This document shows positions 32,483 through 40,801 of a stretch of DNA of 64,000 nucleotides, one piece after another. Under the pieces are notes generated by a model. It was not told where the DNA came from. It worked only from the letters and a program-made list of their open reading frames with translations, and made no database searches. Source of the DNA: Alphaproteobacteria bacterium. Lineage in GTDB: Bacteria > Myxococcota_A > UBA796 > GCA-2862545. Made by a program: the position numbers and the translations under genes. How positions within the stretch are numbered: position 1 is the first letter of the stretch; every line of letters starts with the position of its first letter. Location of the stretch: positions 1 through 64,000 of the forward strand of contig JACKEO010000017.1 of assembly GCA_020632955.1 (NCBI GenBank), read 5' to 3'.

Positions 32483-33703
32483 TCAGCGCACCACGACGCG
32501 CGCGGCCCGCTTCTTGCCCACCCGCACGACGAGCCCGTCGCCCACCTGGTCCGCGGTGAGGACCGCCTCGACGTCGTCCACCCTGTCGCCGCCGAGCTTC
32601 ACGCCGCCGCCCTGGAGCATGCGACGCGCCTCGCTGCGTGAGGCGACGAGGCCCGCGTCGGCGAGCAGGGCGTAGAGCGGCAGACCCGCCTCGAGCGCGG
32701 CCCGGTCCACCTCGTGGGTGGGCAGGTCGTCGCTGGCCGCGCCGGCCACCATCGCGCCGGCCGCGGCGCGTGCCTCGTCGGCCGCCGTTGCCCCGTGCAC
32801 CAGCGCCGTGACCTCCCAGGCGAGCACCGCCTTGGCCTCGCGCACGGCGGGCCCGTGCAGGGCCTCCAGGGCGGCGACGCGGTCGAGCGGCAGGAAGGTG
32901 AACAGCCGCAGGAAGCGGCCCACGTCGCGATCGTCGACGTTCACCCAGTACTGGTAGAAGTCGAAGACCGGCAGCTTGTCGGCATCCAGCCACACGGCAC
33001 CCGCCACCGTCTTGCCCATCTTCGCGCCCGAGGCGGTGGTGAGCAGCGGCAGGGTGAGCGCGAAGACCTGGTGGGCGTGCTTGCGGCGCACGAGGTCGAC
33101 GCCGGCGAGGATGTTGCCCCACTGGTCGTCGCCGCCCACCTGCACGTCCACGCCCATGCGCTCGTGCAGCACGAGGAAGTCGTAGGCCTGGAGCAGCTGG
33201 TAGTTGAACTCGATGAAGGACAGGCCGCGCTCGAGGCGCTGGCGGTAGCCCTCGGCGGCCAGCATGCGGTTCACGCTGAAGAGCGCGCCGATCTCGCGCA
33301 GGAAGGGCAGGTACTGCAGGCCCGACAGCCAGGAGGCGTTGTCGGCCAGCACGCCGCGGGCGGGATCGTCCACGTCGAGGAAGCGCCGCACCTGCGCCGC
33401 CTGCTTCGCCACGTTCGCCGCGACCGCCGCCTCGTCGAGCAGCATCCGCGTCTCGGTCTTGAAGGAGGGGTCGCCGATGAGCCCCGTGCCGCCCCCCATC
33501 AGCGCCACCACCCGGTTCCCGGCGCGCTGGAAGTGGGCCAGCATCAGGAGCGGCAGGAGGTGACCCACGTGGAGGGAGTCGGCCGTGGGATCGAAGCCCG
33601 CGTAGACCGTGACGGGGCCCTCGGCGAGGCGCGCCGCGAGGGCGTCCTCGTCGCTGCACTGCTGGACGAAGCCGCGCGCGTGGAGCTCGTCGAGCAAGGC
33701 CAT
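32483..33703 (-). CDS. tyrS: Tyrosyl-tRNA synthetase
   Basis: This encodes 406 residues, the normal length for the bacterial enzyme that charges tRNA-Tyr. The class I HIGH motif is H-V-G-H (45-48), preceded by Y-A-G-F-D-P-T. The tyrosine-binding region includes Y-Q-L-L-Q-A-Y-D (near 170) and G-G-D-D-Q-W-G-N near 193. The KMSKS loop reads K-M-G-K-T near 230, seen in the TyrRS branch with long C-terminal S4 domains. The S4 RNA-binding domain spans about 345-400. The ATG at 33703 follows GGAGGAAG. It is a single gene here, and no T-box is seen in the short upstream region. Confidence 0.96.
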   Translation of the reverse strand: MALLDELHARGFVQQCSDEDALAARLAEGPVTVYAGFDPTADSLHVGHLLPLLMLAHFQRAGNRVVALMGGGTGLIGDPSFKTETRMLLDEAAVAANVAKQAAQVRRFLDVDDPARGVLADNASWLSGLQYLPFLREIGALFSVNRMLAAEGYRQRLERGLSFIEFNYQLLQAYDFLVLHERMGVDVQVGGDDQWGNILAGVDLVRRKHAHQVFALTLPLLTTASGAKMGKTVAGAVWLDADKLPVFDFYQYWVNVDDRDVGRFLRLFTFLPLDRVAALEALHGPAVREAKAVLAWEVTALVHGATAADEARAAAGAMVAGAASDDLPTHEVDRAALEAGLPLYALLADAGLVASRSEARRMLQGGGVKLGGDRVDDVEAVLTADQVGDGLVVRVGKKRAARVVVR

Positions 33704-33772
33704 GGGACTTCCTCCGGGTCGGGGGCCCCGGCTCGTACACTCCGGGGTCGTCGGCAGCAAGCGGAGGTGGGC

Positions 33773-34084
33773 GTGCGGCGCTGGGACCGGAGCGTGGTGG
33801 GCGAGGACCTGCTGGCACGCTGCGAGGCCCGTCGCGGCCTCCCGGCGCTCACGCGGCTGCCCGACAGCCCTGCGGTTGCCGCGCCGCCCGAGCGCCCCCA
33901 CAACCGCGGGGAGGCCCTCCTGCCGCCGGGCTTCGCGGACCTCCCTGTGGCCAGACCCGCGTCTCCCCCACAGCCGAAGCCACCCCCACCGCCCTCGGGC
34001 GAGCAAGGCGTTGTCGAGCCCGCGACGCGGCCTGGGGGGAGGTTGTCGCTACGGGCGCGCCAGGGACCCGGGGGCGAACGATGA
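33773..34084 (+). CDS. Possible small proline-rich protein
   Basis: This encodes 103 residues, if real. A good ribosome site (GGAGG 5 bases before the GTG at 33773) is its main support. The N-terminal part has R-R-W-D-R-S-V-V-G-E-D-L-L-A-R-C; the rest is rich in Pro, Arg and Ala, including a P-x-P-x-P-P-P-P-P run near 70. No signal peptide, helix or family is recognised. It is divergent from tyrS with a 69-base gap. Composition is typical of both disordered proteins and chance GC-rich frames. Confidence 0.4.
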   Translation: MRRWDRSVVGEDLLARCEARRGLPALTRLPDSPAVAAPPERPHNRGEALLPPGFADLPVARPASPPQPKPPPPPSGEQGVVEPATRPGGRLSLRARQGPGGER

Positions 34085-34145
34085 AGGCGGGCCTGGGGGT
34101 GCCTGCGTCGTGCCGACGTGGGGCGGGGTGGAGGGGGTGGGCCTG

Positions 34146-34256
34146 GGGAAACCACGGAGGGCCACGGAGAGACGGAGGGCGCACGGAGAAATCAGATTGA
34201 ATCTATTCTTTCTCCGTGCGCCCTCCGTGCATCCTCCGCGAACTCCGTGGTTTCCC
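34146..34256. repeat. Imperfect inverted repeat built from ACGGAG units
   Basis: The inner 20-bp arms (34172-34191 and 34209-34228) are perfectly complementary, and so are the outer 14-bp arms (34146-34159 and 34243-34256). The middle part is imperfect. Each arm contains four copies of a unit of about 10-11 bases with core ACGGAG (CTCCGT on the right arm). The 17-base loop has its own AGATT-G-AATCT stem and is unusually AT-rich for this genome. It lies in non-coding DNA between the small proline-rich frame and the end of the MopE-like gene. Similar CCACGGAGA-type palindromes are, from memory, dispersed in other environmental bacterial genomes; I cannot check this. No transposase is near. Confidence 0.8.
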
Positions 34257-34342
34257 ACGGCTCGCACGCGCCACGCCCACCCCGTCTCGCCCCGACGCCA
34301 GGAGAGGCGACCCGAGCGGAGGCCTCGCGATCGACGCCGAGG

Positions 34343-35986
34343 CTACGGGACGCCCACCACCGGGGTGGTGTTGTCGCAGTCCTCGTTGATGCCGTTGCCG
34401 GGGATGTCGTAGGCGCCGGGCGAGATGTCGGGGTTGCCGTCGTCGCAGTCGCCGGCCTCGGCGGTGTAGCCGTCGCCGTCGTTGTCGTACCAGGACGTGC
34501 CCTCGTCGACGCGCCCGTCGCAGTTGTTGTCGATGTAGCGGTCCATGTCCTCGTCGGCGTCCTCGGAGGCACCCGGGTAGATGCGCGCGCCCGGGTGGGG
34601 CCCGCTGGGGCGGTCCTCGTCCACGCTGTCGTCGCAGTCGCCGGGGATCGCGCCGGGCTGGGCGATGGTGCACTTGCCCGGGAAGAGCTGCGGCAGGCCC
34701 TCGCAGTAGCCGTCGCCGTCGTCGTCGCGCAGGGCGGTGCCCTCGTCGATGATGAAGTCGCAGTCGTTGTCGAGGTTGTCGGCCAGCTCGCGGGCGCCCG
34801 GGTACACCGAGGCGTTGCTGTCGTCGCAGTCGCCGCCGTCCACGTCGTCGTAGCCGTCGCCGTCGCCGTCGCCCGTGCCGCCGTCGATGAGGCGGTCGCA
34901 GTCGTTGTCGATGCCGTCCGAGCAGAGCGGGTCGGTGTCGTCGGGGCAGTCCTCGATGAGGCCCGGGTTGCGCAGCGGGTCGTTGTCGTTGCAGTCGCCG
35001 GGCAGCGAGCCGTCGATGCAGGCGGTGACGCTGTCGCAGTAGCCGTCGCCGTCGTCGTCCACCGCACCCGTGCCGTCGTCGGCGATGCCGTCGCAGTCGT
35101 CGTCGATGTTGTTCACCACCTCGGTGGCGCCGGGGTGCACGTTCGGGTCGTCGTCGTCGCAGTCGCCGCCGCACACCGAGAAGCCGTCGCCATCCCGGTT
35201 GTAGGCGTCGGGGTCGCCGCGCTCGCAGTCGTTGGCGCGCAGCACCACACGGCGGACGGGCTCGTCGCCGATGGAGAAGATGATGTCGCCCTCGTAGGGA
35301 TCCTCGCGGAGCGGGCTGTACTTCAGCTGGAAGACCTTCGCGCTGAGCGGATCGACCACGAAGGGAGCCGCCTCGAGCGAGAAGACCACCGAGGGATCGC
35401 TGATGCGGTAGTTCAGCACCAGCGGCAGGCCGCTGCGGTTGTCGACGTCGATCTCGGCGAGGCCCTCCTGGCCCACGAAGACCTGCCCGAAGTCCACCAG
35501 GTACGGCGTGATCACGGCGTCGGGCTGGTCGGCCTGGGCGCGCACCTGGCCCTTCACGTCCTTGACCACCGGGTGGTCGGTGTTGAGCGTGAGCGCCGCC
35601 GTGTGGAAGCCCTCCTTGCGCGGGTAGTAGATCACCGGGATCTCGCCCGTGGTGTCGCTCTCGATGGTGTAGGGGACCTTGAAGGCCGCCACGTCGTCGG
35701 GGAGCTCGAGCAGGTCGGCGTCGGGGCGCTCCAGCCAGTCCTTGATGCGGATGAAGTACTCGCGCGCCTCGCCGGTGGCCGACAGCGAGAAGTTGCTGAT
35801 GGTGGAGTCACCGCGCGTGGCCGTGACCTCGATGTAGGCCAGCGAGGGCGTGCCCACCGGGAACACCCCGAGATCGGTGACGGGCAGGACGCTCGCCGTG
35901 CCGATGCGATCTCCGATGGTGAGGTTGTTCGTGCAGCCCGCGGCAGCGACCGCGACGGCGACGAGGAGGGGGCGTGGCATCGACAT
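34343..35986 (-). CDS. Lipoprotein with MopE-type metal-binding repeats
   Basis: This encodes 547 residues. The signal ends A-A-A-G-C-T (lipidated Cys 18). The N-terminal half has two or three immunoglobulin-like (ASH/DUF1573-like) units, visible as V-D-F-G-Q-V-F-V-G-Q-E near 165. From about 255 come roughly five or six repeats of the putative metal-binding type seen in MopE: D-x-D-G-D-G-Y, G-D-C-D-D-x-x-P-x-x-x-P-G-A and N-x-x-D-x-D-C-D-G. Each would bind calcium, with cysteines for disulfides. It is probably a surface adhesion or structural protein. CACGCTATGC (reverse strand, near 36026-36017) is a possible -10; GGGAAGG precedes the start. Confidence 0.88.
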   Translation of the reverse strand: MSMPRPLLVAVAVAAAGCTNNLTIGDRIGTASVLPVTDLGVFPVGTPSLAYIEVTATRGDSTISNFSLSATGEAREYFIRIKDWLERPDADLLELPDDVAAFKVPYTIESDTTGEIPVIYYPRKEGFHTAALTLNTDHPVVKDVKGQVRAQADQPDAVITPYLVDFGQVFVGQEGLAEIDVDNRSGLPLVLNYRISDPSVVFSLEAAPFVVDPLSAKVFQLKYSPLREDPYEGDIIFSIGDEPVRRVVLRANDCERGDPDAYNRDGDGFSVCGGDCDDDDPNVHPGATEVVNNIDDDCDGIADDGTGAVDDDGDGYCDSVTACIDGSLPGDCNDNDPLRNPGLIEDCPDDTDPLCSDGIDNDCDRLIDGGTGDGDGDGYDDVDGGDCDDSNASVYPGARELADNLDNDCDFIIDEGTALRDDDGDGYCEGLPQLFPGKCTIAQPGAIPGDCDDSVDEDRPSGPHPGARIYPGASEDADEDMDRYIDNNCDGRVDEGTSWYDNDGDGYTAEAGDCDDGNPDISPGAYDIPGNGINEDCDNTTPVVGVP

Positions 35987-36126
35987 GGAGGATCCCTTCC
36001 CAGGGGTGCGACCGCCCGAGCATAGCGTGCCGGATGCAGGGGTCGCAGCCGCATTCGCGCGGAGGGGGCCACGGGGGCGCGGCAGAGGCGATCCCAGGGC
36101 GATAGGGCGGCCCGACGGAGGTCCCC

Positions 36127-36627
36127 GTGAAGATCCACACGCGCCACGCCTTCCCCGGCACCCTCGAGCAGTTCTGGGCCTCGTGGTGGGACGAGGAGCT
36201 CGACGCCCGCCTCACCGCGCGGTCCGACGTGCGCCGCGAGCGCCTGGAGCAGGTGAAGGACGGCGCGATCACCCGCAGCCGCATGCGCTTCCACACGCCC
36301 TACGCCCTGCCCTCGCTGGTGCAGCGCGCCATGGGCGCCAGCACGCTGTCGTACGAGCAGGTCACCATGGTGGACGAGGCGGCGGGCCTCGTGCGCTGGG
36401 AGGTCATCCCCCCGGTCTACCCCGACAAGGTGAAGGCCACGGGCACCGTGCGCATCCAGGCCCTGCCCGGCGGCGGCGTGGAGCGCCTGCTCGAGGGCGA
36501 GGTGGTGGTGGGCGTGCCCCTGGTGGGCGGCACCATGGAGAAGGCCATCCTCGACGGCATCGTGAAGGGCCACGACGAGGACGCCGTGATCCGCACCGCC
36601 TGGCTGCGCGAGACCTTCGGGAGCTGA
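36127..36627 (+). CDS. DUF2505-like protein (START/SRPBCC-type fold)
   Basis: This encodes 166 residues. The GTG at 36127 follows GGAGG by 5 bases, and GATAGGG (36101-36107) lies 20 bases upstream as a likely -10. The opening M-K-I-H-T-R-H-A-F-P-G-T-L-E-Q-F-W with the alternating strands of the middle, and the end G-H-D-E-D-A-V-I-R-T-A-W-L, match DUF2505 proteins as I recall them. They have a helix-grip lipid-binding-like fold. There is no signal peptide. The ligand is unknown. It is a single gene that converges on the CAP-domain gene. Confidence 0.7.
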   Translation: MKIHTRHAFPGTLEQFWASWWDEELDARLTARSDVRRERLEQVKDGAITRSRMRFHTPYALPSLVQRAMGASTLSYEQVTMVDEAAGLVRWEVIPPVYPDKVKATGTVRIQALPGGGVERLLEGEVVVGVPLVGGTMEKAILDGIVKGHDEDAVIRTAWLRETFGS

Positions 36628-36631
36628 CCCC

Positions 36632-36648
36632 GCGCGCCTGCTGCGCGC
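36632..36648. terminator. Small hairpin between convergent genes
   Basis: GCGCGC (36632-36637) pairs with GCGCGC (36643-36648) around a CTGCT loop in the 22-base gap between two convergent stops. There is no T-run. It is a weak candidate. Confidence 0.3.
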
Positions 36649-36649
36649 C

Positions 36650-37672
36650 TCAGGCCTGCCGACGCCGACGACCCGCGGCACCCAGCAGGAACATGCCGGC
36701 CACGGAGCCCAGGGGCACGCCGTCGCCCTCGGGCGCATCGCAGCAGCCGCCCGCCGCCTCGCCCAGCGACACGCCGGGATCGGGATCGGCGGGATCGCCG
36801 TCGTCGACCGCACCGGGTGCACCGCGCCCGCCTGGCAGCGAGGAGGCCGCCAGCCACTCGGCCTCGGCGTCGTCGAAGCTGCAGCCGCCGAAGCCGTAGC
36901 CGCCCTCCTCGGGCCAGGTGACGGCGGCGCCGTCGATCACGGCCTCGAACCAGTAGGTGTGGCAGCCGTCGGCCAGGCCGTCGAGCTGCACCGACCAGAT
37001 GCCCTGGTCGGGCTCGCCGTACTCCACCGCCAGGGCGTGGCGCTGCCCGTCCACCACCACGTCCACCGCACCCGGGCTGCCCACCACGTCCACCGCGAAG
37101 GTGGCGCTGCCCCGGGGCTTGCGCGGCAGGTGGATGCCCATGTTCATCGGGCGCACGCCGCGGCCCCGGCTGCCGAAGTCCTGGGTCCACCACACGCCGT
37201 CGGCACCCACCCCGAAGTCCTCGAAGTCGGCGAGGAGGATGTTGCTGCGGTGCCCCGAGGAGCACATCCACCCGTCCTCGAACAGCACGGCGTAGGCGTC
37301 GGGATGGCCCGCGGCCACGTTCTCGCCGATGTAGGCGCCCTTGTAGTAGGGCGCCAGGCGCCGCTCCATCGGCGTGCCGTCGGTGCTGTCGTGCGACAGC
37401 GTGTTGTGCGACCGCATGTCGGCGCTGTGCAGGCGCGCGATCTCGGCGAGGCCGGGGTGCAGCGCGAGGGGCGCCATGGCCTGCTTCTCGGCGGGCTTGA
37501 ACTCGTCCCAGCAGCTCTTGCCGGAGCGGTCGACCACCTCGTCCTTGAAGGCGGCGGGATCGACGCGCACGGCGTTGGTCCAGAAGTGGACCTCGCGCTC
37601 GGCGTGGGAGGGACGCCCCTCCTCGGCATCGCCGTAGCCGGCCCAGGCCGTCGCCAGCAGCACCACGAGCAT
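36650..37672 (-). CDS. Secreted CAP/SCP-domain protein with MYXO-CTERM-like tail
   Basis: This encodes 340 residues. A short signal peptide (M-L-V-V-L-L-A-T-A-W-A) is followed by a CAP domain (about 20-175). It has H-x-x-x-M-x-x-H-N-T-L-S-H near 85-95, G-E-N-V-A-A-G near 117 and G-H-R-S-N-I-L near 141. A second beta-rich domain spans about 185-265. The C-terminus has C-C-D-A-P, a hydrophobic stretch (V-A-G-M-F-L-L-G-A-A) and R-R-R-R-Q-A, the layout of the MYXO-CTERM sorting signal. CAP proteins in bacteria are secreted, with unclear roles. GGAGG lies 5 bases before the ATG at 37672. Confidence 0.88.
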   Translation of the reverse strand: MLVVLLATAWAGYGDAEEGRPSHAEREVHFWTNAVRVDPAAFKDEVVDRSGKSCWDEFKPAEKQAMAPLALHPGLAEIARLHSADMRSHNTLSHDSTDGTPMERRLAPYYKGAYIGENVAAGHPDAYAVLFEDGWMCSSGHRSNILLADFEDFGVGADGVWWTQDFGSRGRGVRPMNMGIHLPRKPRGSATFAVDVVGSPGAVDVVVDGQRHALAVEYGEPDQGIWSVQLDGLADGCHTYWFEAVIDGAAVTWPEEGGYGFGGCSFDDAEAEWLAASSLPGGRGAPGAVDDGDPADPDPGVSLGEAAGGCCDAPEGDGVPLGSVAGMFLLGAAGRRRRQA

Positions 37673-37799
37673 CCGGACCTCCGCGCAGCCTCCCCCATCA
37701 TCGGCACGGCGGGCGTGCGCACGAGCGGATGACCGGTTCTTGCAGCGGCTTCACCGCGCGCGGGGTTAGCCCCGGGCGGTCCGGGACCCCGGAGGAGCC

Positions 37800-38249
37800 C
37801 TGCCTGCCCACGTCCACAGGCGCCGCGTGGTGTTCAGCGAGACCGACGCGGCCGGCATCGTCCACTTCTCCCGCTTCTTCGTCTGGATGGAGGACGCCGA
37901 GCACGCGCTGCTGCGCTCCTTCGGGCAGCCGGTGCACCTCTTCGACGACGAGGGGGAGCGCCTCTTCCCCCGCGTGCACGCCGAGGCCGACTACCTGCGC
38001 CCGCTGCGCTTCGACGAGGAGGCGGCGGTGGAGGTGTGGATCGACCGCCGCAGCACCCGCTCGGTGACCTACCGCTTCGCCATCCGACGGCCCGAGGGCG
38101 CGCTCGCCGCGGTGGGCCGCACGGTGGTCGTCTTCGCCCGCCCCACGCCCGAGGGCATGGCGGCCACCCCCTTCCCCGCCGAGCTGGCGCGCGCCCTCGA
38201 CGACGCGCAGGCCGCCACCCCCGACTCCCCGCCCGAGGTCGACCGATGA
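37800..38249 (+). CDS. YbgC/4HBT-family acyl-CoA thioesterase, probable CTG start
   Basis: This encodes about 149 residues. The hot-dog motif R-R-V-V-F-S-E-T-D-A-A-G-I-V-H-F carries the family Asp (catalytic in YbgC-type 4-hydroxybenzoyl-CoA-like thioesterases). The nearest normal start, GTG at 37827, would begin inside the first beta strand and leaves the GGAGGAG (37791-37797) 30 bases away. The CTG at 37800 is in frame, 4 bases after GGAGG, and restores the usual N-terminus (P-A-H-V-H-R-R-R-V). A GGGGTTAGCCCC element (37762-37773) upstream can form a small hairpin and may contain the -10. The stop overlaps the next gene's start (ATGA). Confidence 0.82.
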   Translation: MPAHVHRRRVVFSETDAAGIVHFSRFFVWMEDAEHALLRSFGQPVHLFDDEGERLFPRVHAEADYLRPLRFDEEAAVEVWIDRRSTRSVTYRFAIRRPEGALAAVGRTVVVFARPTPEGMAATPFPAELARALDDAQAATPDSPPEVDR

Positions 38250-40777
38250 TGGTGCTCCTCCTCGCGACCGCGCTCGCGGGCTCGCCTCCCTCCGACGATC
38301 CCGGCACCGCGCGCCCCGTGCGCCACTGGGACGTCACCGACGTGCGCCTCGACGTGGTGATCGACCCCACGGCCCGCACGGTGGAGGGCACGGTGGAGCA
38401 CGACGTGCAGCCCGTGGGCCTGCCCGAGCCCTTCGTGCGCCTGCACCAGGTGGCCCTCGACATCGACGAGGTGCAGGTGGACGGCGCCGTCGTCGCGCCC
38501 CGCCTGGGCACCTCCACGCTGGACGTGCCCGTGGTCGCCGGCCAGCCCCACACGGTGCGGGTGCGCTGGTCGGCCACCCCGCAGTCGGGCGTGCACTTCC
38601 GCGGCCGTGACGACCGCTGGGGCGCGCTGGAGGCCTGGACCCAGGGCGAGGACGAGGACAACCGCCACTGGTTCCCCGCCTGGGACCACCCCAGCGACAC
38701 GTCGCCGGTGGCCATCTCGCTCACGGTGCCCGACGGCCTGCACGCCGTGGCGAACGGCTTCCTCGTGGGCAAGGCGCCCACCGAGGGCCGCCCCGGCTGG
38801 ACCACCTGGCGCTACCGCCTCGAGCAGCCCATCGTCACCTACCTGGTGGCCTTCACGGTGGGGGAGCACGCGGTGCACGTCGTGGACGGCCCGGTGCACC
38901 ACGAGATCATCGCCGCCAAGGGCATCCCCGCCCCGCTGGCCCGCCGCGGCTTCGACCGCTCGCCAGCGATGATGACCTGGTTCGCCACCCTGCTCGACGA
39001 GCCCTTCCCCTACCCGATCTACCGCCAGGTGATCGTGCAGCGCTTCCTGTACGGGGGGATGGAGAACGCCACCACCACGCTGATGGCCGACGGCCTGCTC
39101 GCGGAGGCCGACGGCCTCGGCCGGTGGCGCACCGAGTCGGTCACCGCCCACGAGCTGGCCCACCAGTGGTTCGGCGACCTGCTCACCTGCCACGGCTGGC
39201 GGGAGCTGTGGCTCAACGAGGGCTTCGCCACCTTCTACGCCGCCCGGTGGGTCGAGCACGCCTACGGGGAGGAGGCCTACGCCGCCAGCGTCCTCGGCTG
39301 GTCGGAGCCCGCCGCCGGCACCCGCACCCCCATGGCGAACCGCGGCTGGGCCGCCCCCGGAGGCCCCTCCCACACCGCCCAGTACGTGCGCGGTGCCAGC
39401 GTGCTCCACATGCTGCGCAGCTGGCTGGGCGACGCCCTCTTCGACCGGGCCATCGCGGCCTACGTCGACGACCACCGCTTCGGCCTCGTCGAGACGGCCG
39501 ACCTGCGCCAGGCCTTCGAGGCGGTGAGCGGCCAGGACCTGCGCTGGTTCTTCGACCGCTGGGTGCACGGCTGGGGCGCCCCCACCCTCGAGACCCGCTG
39601 GGCGGTGGTGGACGGCCGCGTGCGCGTCACCATCACCCAGGCCCCGCCCGAGGCGCCCGCCACGCCCTACACCGGTCCCGTGCGGGTGGACTGGGCCGAT
39701 GCCGACGGCGCCGTCCACACCGAGCGCCTGCGCATCGCCCCGGGCACCACCACCCTGTTCCTCGACGCGCCCGACGCCGCCTGGGTGGCCGTGGACCCCG
39801 TGGGCGGCGTGCTCGCCCACTGGACCCGCCACCAGCCCCCCGCCGCCTGGGCCGCCCAGCTCGCGGGCGCCCCCACCGCGCACGCCCGCCTCGTGGCCAT
39901 CGACGCCCTGGGCGAGGCCGAGGGCGACGCCACCGCCGCGGTGACCGCGCTCGCCGGGGCCCTGCGGGGCGAGCACCGCCTGCCCGGCGGGGCCGATCCG
40001 GACTTCACCCTGCAGCACCAGCCACGCCGCGCCGCGGAGGCCCTCGGGAAGCTGGGCACGCCCGCTGCCCGCGACGCCCTGCTCGCCGGCCTGCCCGGTG
40101 CCCCGCCCGAGGTCCGCGACGCCATCGCCGAGGCCCTGGGCGAGCTGGCCCTCGACGACGTGGCCGTGGGCGCCCTCACCCGCCTCACGGTGGACCCCCA
40201 CCCCGAGGTGGCCGGCACGGCGCTCACCGCGCTGGCGAAGGCCCGCCCCTCCCGCGCCCTGCCCCTGGCGCGCCAGCAGCTCGCCCGTCGCGACGGCAGC
40301 CTCATGCACCGCCCGCTCCGCGCCGCCCTCGAGGTGGTGGGCGAGCACGGCGAGCCCGTCGACCTGAACCGCGTGCTCTCCTTCACCGACGACCCCCACG
40401 CCGAGGTGCAGCGCGCCGCCGGTGACGCCGCCGTGGCGCTGGCCACCGACGACGACGCCCCCGAGGCCGCGCGGGAGCGCGTGGCCCGCGCCGTGGAACC
40501 CTGGCTGCTCGCGCAGGACCAGCGCGCCCGGCACCTGGGCGTGCTGCTGCTGTCGCGCCTCGGCGCCCGCAGCTCCCTGGGTCCACTGTCGTCCTACGCC
40601 AGCCTCACCACGATCCCCGAGCACGCCGAGGCGGCCCGCGCGGCCATGACGCGCATCCGCGCCCGCACCTCCGAGGAGGATCCCGACGCGCTGGCCGAGG
40701 CGCTGGCCCGCCTGGAGGCCCTGCAGGAGCGCCTGGACGGCCTCACGAAGCGCCTGGAGACCCTCGAGGCCTGGTGA
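38246..40777 (+). CDS. Secreted M1-family aminopeptidase with HEAT-like C-terminal region
   Basis: This encodes 843 residues. A short signal peptide (M-M-V-L-L-L-A-T-A-L-A) precedes the M1 N-terminal beta domain. The exopeptidase motif is G-G-M-E-N (near 270; G-A-M-E-N in most), and the zinc site is H-E-L-A-H (near 302) with the distal Glu in N-E-G-F near 325. From about 530 the protein turns into a series of Ala/Leu-rich helical pairs like HEAT repeats, and it ends in a short coiled coil (L-E-A-L-Q-E-R-L-D-G-L). The enzyme would trim peptides from their N-terminus outside the cytoplasm. It is coupled by ATGA to the thioesterase gene. Confidence 0.92.
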   Translation: MMVLLLATALAGSPPSDDPGTARPVRHWDVTDVRLDVVIDPTARTVEGTVEHDVQPVGLPEPFVRLHQVALDIDEVQVDGAVVAPRLGTSTLDVPVVAGQPHTVRVRWSATPQSGVHFRGRDDRWGALEAWTQGEDEDNRHWFPAWDHPSDTSPVAISLTVPDGLHAVANGFLVGKAPTEGRPGWTTWRYRLEQPIVTYLVAFTVGEHAVHVVDGPVHHEIIAAKGIPAPLARRGFDRSPAMMTWFATLLDEPFPYPIYRQVIVQRFLYGGMENATTTLMADGLLAEADGLGRWRTESVTAHELAHQWFGDLLTCHGWRELWLNEGFATFYAARWVEHAYGEEAYAASVLGWSEPAAGTRTPMANRGWAAPGGPSHTAQYVRGASVLHMLRSWLGDALFDRAIAAYVDDHRFGLVETADLRQAFEAVSGQDLRWFFDRWVHGWGAPTLETRWAVVDGRVRVTITQAPPEAPATPYTGPVRVDWADADGAVHTERLRIAPGTTTLFLDAPDAAWVAVDPVGGVLAHWTRHQPPAAWAAQLAGAPTAHARLVAIDALGEAEGDATAAVTALAGALRGEHRLPGGADPDFTLQHQPRRAAEALGKLGTPAARDALLAGLPGAPPEVRDAIAEALGELALDDVAVGALTRLTVDPHPEVAGTALTALAKARPSRALPLARQQLARRDGSLMHRPLRAALEVVGEHGEPVDLNRVLSFTDDPHAEVQRAAGDAAVALATDDDAPEAARERVARAVEPWLLAQDQRARHLGVLLLSRLGARSSLGPLSSYASLTTIPEHAEAARAAMTRIRARTSEEDPDALAEALARLEALQERLDGLTKRLETLEAW

Positions 40778-40801
40778 CCCGGCTGCGCGGCAGGGCGGCC
40801 C

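Noticed and set aside
34118..36025. Val/Ala-rich frame antisense to the MopE-like lipoprotein
   Set aside because: The Asp codon GAC/GAT repeats read in reverse give Val-rich sequence; it has no motif or ribosome site.
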